In this document: positions 24,101-26,614 of the stretch, piece after piece
Layout of the letters: every line of letters starts with the position of its first letter
How positions within the stretch are numbered: the first letter of the stretch is position 1
Notes under the pieces: model-generated
Told to the model about the DNA's origin: nothing
Seen by the model: only the letters and a program-made list of their open reading frames with translations
Databases searched by the model: none
Translations under genes and position numbers: made by a program
Source of the DNA: Bacillota bacterium
GTDB lineage: Bacteria; Bacillota; Bacilli; Bacillales_A; Planococcaceae
Length of the DNA stretch: 26,614 bases
Direction: 5' to 3'
NCBI GenBank assembly: GCA_023405135.1
Contig: JAEXYZ010000041.1
Location: 1-26,614 of the forward strand

Positions 24101-26455
24101 ATGTGGAAAAAAGTTTCAGCCTCTGTACTAGCCTTATCCCTTGCAGTTACAGGATTTGCGAATACGGATCAAGTAAATGCAACTAATAATGAAGTTACAC
24201 GTGGTGAATATGTAAAAGCAGTTATTGATGCAATGGGTGTTAAATTAGGAACAGGTAAAACTGTGAAATTTGCAGATGTTCCAGATTCATTAAAACCTTA
24301 TATTGAAAAAGCAATTGAATTAAAGTTAGTAGCAGGAAAATCTGAAACAGAATTTGCTCCAAATGAAAAAATTACTCGTGAAGAAGCGGTTGTCATTGTT
24401 GCAAATGCGGTACAAAGTGATAAAACTGTTTCTGAAGAAGTATTAAATCAATTTAAAGACAATCAAAAAATAAAAAAAGAAAACAGAGATGAAATAGCAA
24501 AGGCGATAGAACTAGGTATTTTAACTGGTTATGAAGATAAAACTCTTAAACCAACAAACGTTTTATCATATAAACATTTAGACAAAATTTTAGAGCGTTT
24601 CCTAGAGGATTACAAACCAGCAAAATCAAATACAACGGTTTCTTTGCGTATTTTAGGTACTTCTGATATTCATACAAATATAATGAACTATGATTATTAT
24701 AAAGATACTGAATCAAATAGTTTAGGATTAGTAAAAACTGCAACATTAATTAAACAAGCACAAAAAGAAAATAGTAATTCCTTATTATTTGATAATGGGG
24801 ATGCGATTCAAGGAACTCCTCTAGGTTCGTATAAACAATCTGTTGATGTGCTGGAAGATGGAGAAGAACATCCATCAGTTACAGCAATGGAGCTTCTTGG
24901 TTATGATGCAGCTACATTAGGGAATCACGAATTTAACTATGGTTTAGATTACTTAGATGAAGTAGTAGATGATGCTAACTTCCCATATGTAAATGCAAAC
25001 ATTCGTGATGCAGTTACTAAAAATTATAAGTACACTCCATATGTATTAATTGATAAAGAAGTAGTTGATTCAAATGGTAAAAAGTCAACTCTTAAAGTTG
25101 GTGTAACAGGAATTGTACCACCGCAAATTTTAAACTGGGACAAGTCTCATTTACTTGGAAAAGTAACTGTTGATGATTCAGTTCAAGCGGTAGAAAAAGT
25201 TGTTCCTGAAATGCAACAAGAAGGAGCAGATGTAATCGTCGTTCTTTCTCACTCAGGTCTAGGTAATGCAACTCATGAAGTTGGAGAAGAAGATGTATCA
25301 TACTTACTTTCAAAAATAGAAGGTGTAGATGCAATTATTACTGGTCACGCCCATGGAGTATTCCCGGGAGAAGTTGATGCATCTTTAACAGGAGTTGATA
25401 TTGAAAAGGGTACAATGAATGGAGTGCCAGTTGTAATGCCAGGGAAATATGGTAGTCATTTAGGTGTTATCGACTTAACACTAGAGCAACAAGGTGAAGA
25501 GTGGGAAGTGATTGCTGGTACTGGAGAAGTACGCCAAATTGCAAACGATGCTTCGGATGTAGATACATCTATTGCTGCTGCAATAAAAGAAGCCCATGAA
25601 GGAACTATTGAATATGTTCGTGAAGCTGTAGGTGCAACGACTGCGGATATCCATAGTTACTTCTCACAAGTACAAGATGATCCTTCTATTCAGATCGTAA
25701 CGGATGCACAAAAAAGTTACGTTCAAGATAAAATAAAAGGTACTGAATTCGAAAATCTTCCAGTACTATCAGCTGGTGCACCGTTTAAAGCTGGAACACG
25801 TAGTGACTCAGAATACTATACATTTGTACCAAAAGGCGAATTAGCAATTAAAAATGTAGCTGATTTATATTTATATGATAATACAGTTGCAATTATTAAA
25901 GTAACTGGTGCAGATGTAAAAGAATGGCTTGAAATGTCTGCAGGACAATTTAATCAAATTGACGTAAATAGTGCTTCTGAGCAACAATTAATCAATTCAG
26001 AATTCCGTTCATATAACTATGATGTTATTGATGGAGTAACTTATGAAATTGATGTAACACAGCCTGCAAAATACGATGCTAGTGGCAATCTTGTAAATGA
26101 AGATGCTGAGCGTATTGTAAATTTACAATACAACGGTGAACCGATTGATTTAGAGCAAGAGTTTATCGTTGCGACTAATAATTACCGTGCAAACGGTACA
26201 TTCCCAGGTGTACGTAATGCAACATACGTAGAAATCTATCCTGATGAAAACCGTCAAGCGATTATTGATTACATTATTGCAAACAAAACAATTGATCCAT
26301 CTGCTGATGGTAACTGGAAATTTGCTGAGATTCCAGCGAACGTAAATGTAGTATTTGAATCATCTAAAAAAGCAGTTGAAGTAATTCCAGAAGACAGCAA
26401 TATCCAATATGTTGGCGAAGGAACGGATGGTTTTGGTAAATATTCATTAAAATAA
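24101..26455 (+). CDS. Secreted SLH-anchored 2',3'-cyclic-nucleotide phosphodiesterase / 5'-nucleotidase
   Basis: A 784-residue exported enzyme that hydrolyses extracellular nucleotides and cyclic nucleotides to release phosphate and nucleoside. Order: signal peptide (1-27, cleavage likely after NQVNA-like AxA-type end near 27); SLH repeats (about 30-170; TRGEYV, FADVPDSLKPYIEKAIELKL, ITREEAVVIV); a metallophosphatase domain with D189/H191 (GTSDIH), D234 (NGDAIQGTP), N275/H276 (LGNHEF), H384 (LSHSG) and H416/H418 (GHAHG); and a C-terminal nucleotidase domain with YDVIDGVTYEIDVTQPAKYD, which points to the CpdB/YfkN branch. The start is ATG at 24101: an ATG at 24083 overlaps the GGAGGA SD. SLH repeats tether it to the cell wall polymer, where many relatives use a C-terminal sortase signal, which is absent here. 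Confidence 0.93.
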   Translation: MWKKVSASVLALSLAVTGFANTDQVNATNNEVTRGEYVKAVIDAMGVKLGTGKTVKFADVPDSLKPYIEKAIELKLVAGKSETEFAPNEKITREEAVVIVANAVQSDKTVSEEVLNQFKDNQKIKKENRDEIAKAIELGILTGYEDKTLKPTNVLSYKHLDKILERFLEDYKPAKSNTTVSLRILGTSDIHTNIMNYDYYKDTESNSLGLVKTATLIKQAQKENSNSLLFDNGDAIQGTPLGSYKQSVDVLEDGEEHPSVTAMELLGYDAATLGNHEFNYGLDYLDEVVDDANFPYVNANIRDAVTKNYKYTPYVLIDKEVVDSNGKKSTLKVGVTGIVPPQILNWDKSHLLGKVTVDDSVQAVEKVVPEMQQEGADVIVVLSHSGLGNATHEVGEEDVSYLLSKIEGVDAIITGHAHGVFPGEVDASLTGVDIEKGTMNGVPVVMPGKYGSHLGVIDLTLEQQGEEWEVIAGTGEVRQIANDASDVDTSIAAAIKEAHEGTIEYVREAVGATTADIHSYFSQVQDDPSIQIVTDAQKSYVQDKIKGTEFENLPVLSAGAPFKAGTRSDSEYYTFVPKGELAIKNVADLYLYDNTVAIIKVTGADVKEWLEMSAGQFNQIDVNSASEQQLINSEFRSYNYDVIDGVTYEIDVTQPAKYDASGNLVNEDAERIVNLQYNGEPIDLEQEFIVATNNYRANGTFPGVRNATYVEIYPDENRQAIIDYIIANKTIDPSADGNWKFAEIPANVNVVFESSKKAVEVIPEDSNIQYVGEGTDGFGKYSLK

Positions 26456-26529
26456 TGGGACTGTCCGTCCGAAAAAAGAGGCTGGGACAAAAGTAGATTT
26501 TTCTAAAAAATTCGCTTATGCTACTAATA

Positions 26530-26614
26530 AGAATCGGATATTTTTAAAAATTGATTGGAGTGAAGGGGCGACTCCTGCGGGAACAGCCCGAGACTCGAGA
26601 CCCCACAGGAGCGT
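26530..26614 (+). repeat. Dispersed intergenic repeat, running off the window
   Basis: The GC-rich tail contains GGGGCGACTCCTGCGGGAAC and CGAGACCCCACAGGAGCG, whose arms CTCCTGCGGG and CCCCACAGGAG pair. I recognise this as a family of intergenic repeats found in many copies in Bacillales genomes. Its base composition (far richer in G+C than the neighbours) sets it apart. Upstream, GAGGCTGGGACAAAA (26480-26494) is another motif I associate with such intergenic spacers. The function is not known. Confidence 0.6.

Noticed and set aside
1..26614. CRISPR array, tRNA or rRNA genes, prophage
   Set aside because: I saw no regular direct repeats, no tRNA/rRNA-like sequence and no phage genes.

Overview
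The window looks like chromosome of a low-GC, endospore-forming member of the Bacillales. It carries an alpha/beta-type small acid-soluble spore protein with a SigG-like promoter, a surface nucleotidase anchored by SLH repeats, an L-box lysine riboswitch, TTG starts with strong Shine-Dalgarno (SD) sites, and many short intrinsic terminators. SLH anchoring plus the dispersed right-edge repeat suggest a Lysinibacillus/Solibacillus-like Planococcaceae, but this is inferred from gene style and not from a search.

Layout. 1-189: probable left end of an ISL3-like insertion sequence, running off the edge. 205-450: possible untranslated transcription unit with its own terminator. 543-1763 (-): serine/threonine symporter SstT. 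2103-3509 (+): 23S rRNA uracil methyltransferase of the RlmCD type. 3687-5099 (+): amidohydrolase pseudogene (8-oxoguanine deaminase-like) with a stop and two frameshifts. 5197-5613 (-): DUF1284 protein. 5804-6793 (+): D-2-hydroxyacid dehydrogenase. 6844-7893 (-): YcsA-like D-malate/tartrate dehydrogenase. 8090-8851 (+): DUF2935 protein.

8918-21093 is the most interesting block, a divergent catabolic cluster around a LacI-family regulator. Leftward: lacI, a PfkA/Pfp-like phosphofructokinase with an unusual active-site signature, a transketolase split into N and C subunits, and a full-length type III Fe-alcohol dehydrogenase broken by one in-frame stop. Rightward: a GabD-like aldehyde dehydrogenase, two zinc polyol-type dehydrogenases and a complete DctPQM TRAP transporter. 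Five AAGCGCTT palindromes lie inside this block and I saw none elsewhere, so I infer one regulon. The enzymes suggest uptake of an unphosphorylated polyol or related C-chain, oxidation to a ketose, C2 transfer by transketolase to a glycolytic acceptor, oxidation or reduction of the leftover aldehyde, and return of carbon through phosphofructokinase. The substrate is unknown.

21228-22112 (-): dapA behind a clear lysine riboswitch with terminator. 22583-23505 (-): ketopantoate reductase family gene frameshifted in an A7 run. 23678-23881 (+): SASP. 24101-26455 (+): secreted SLH-anchored 2',3'-cyclic nucleotide phosphodiesterase/nucleotidase with a perfect 12-bp inverted repeat upstream. 26456-26614: dispersed intergenic repeat running off the edge. 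Three genes in the window carry inactivating lesions of mixed types, which points to real gene decay more than to one kind of sequencing error.
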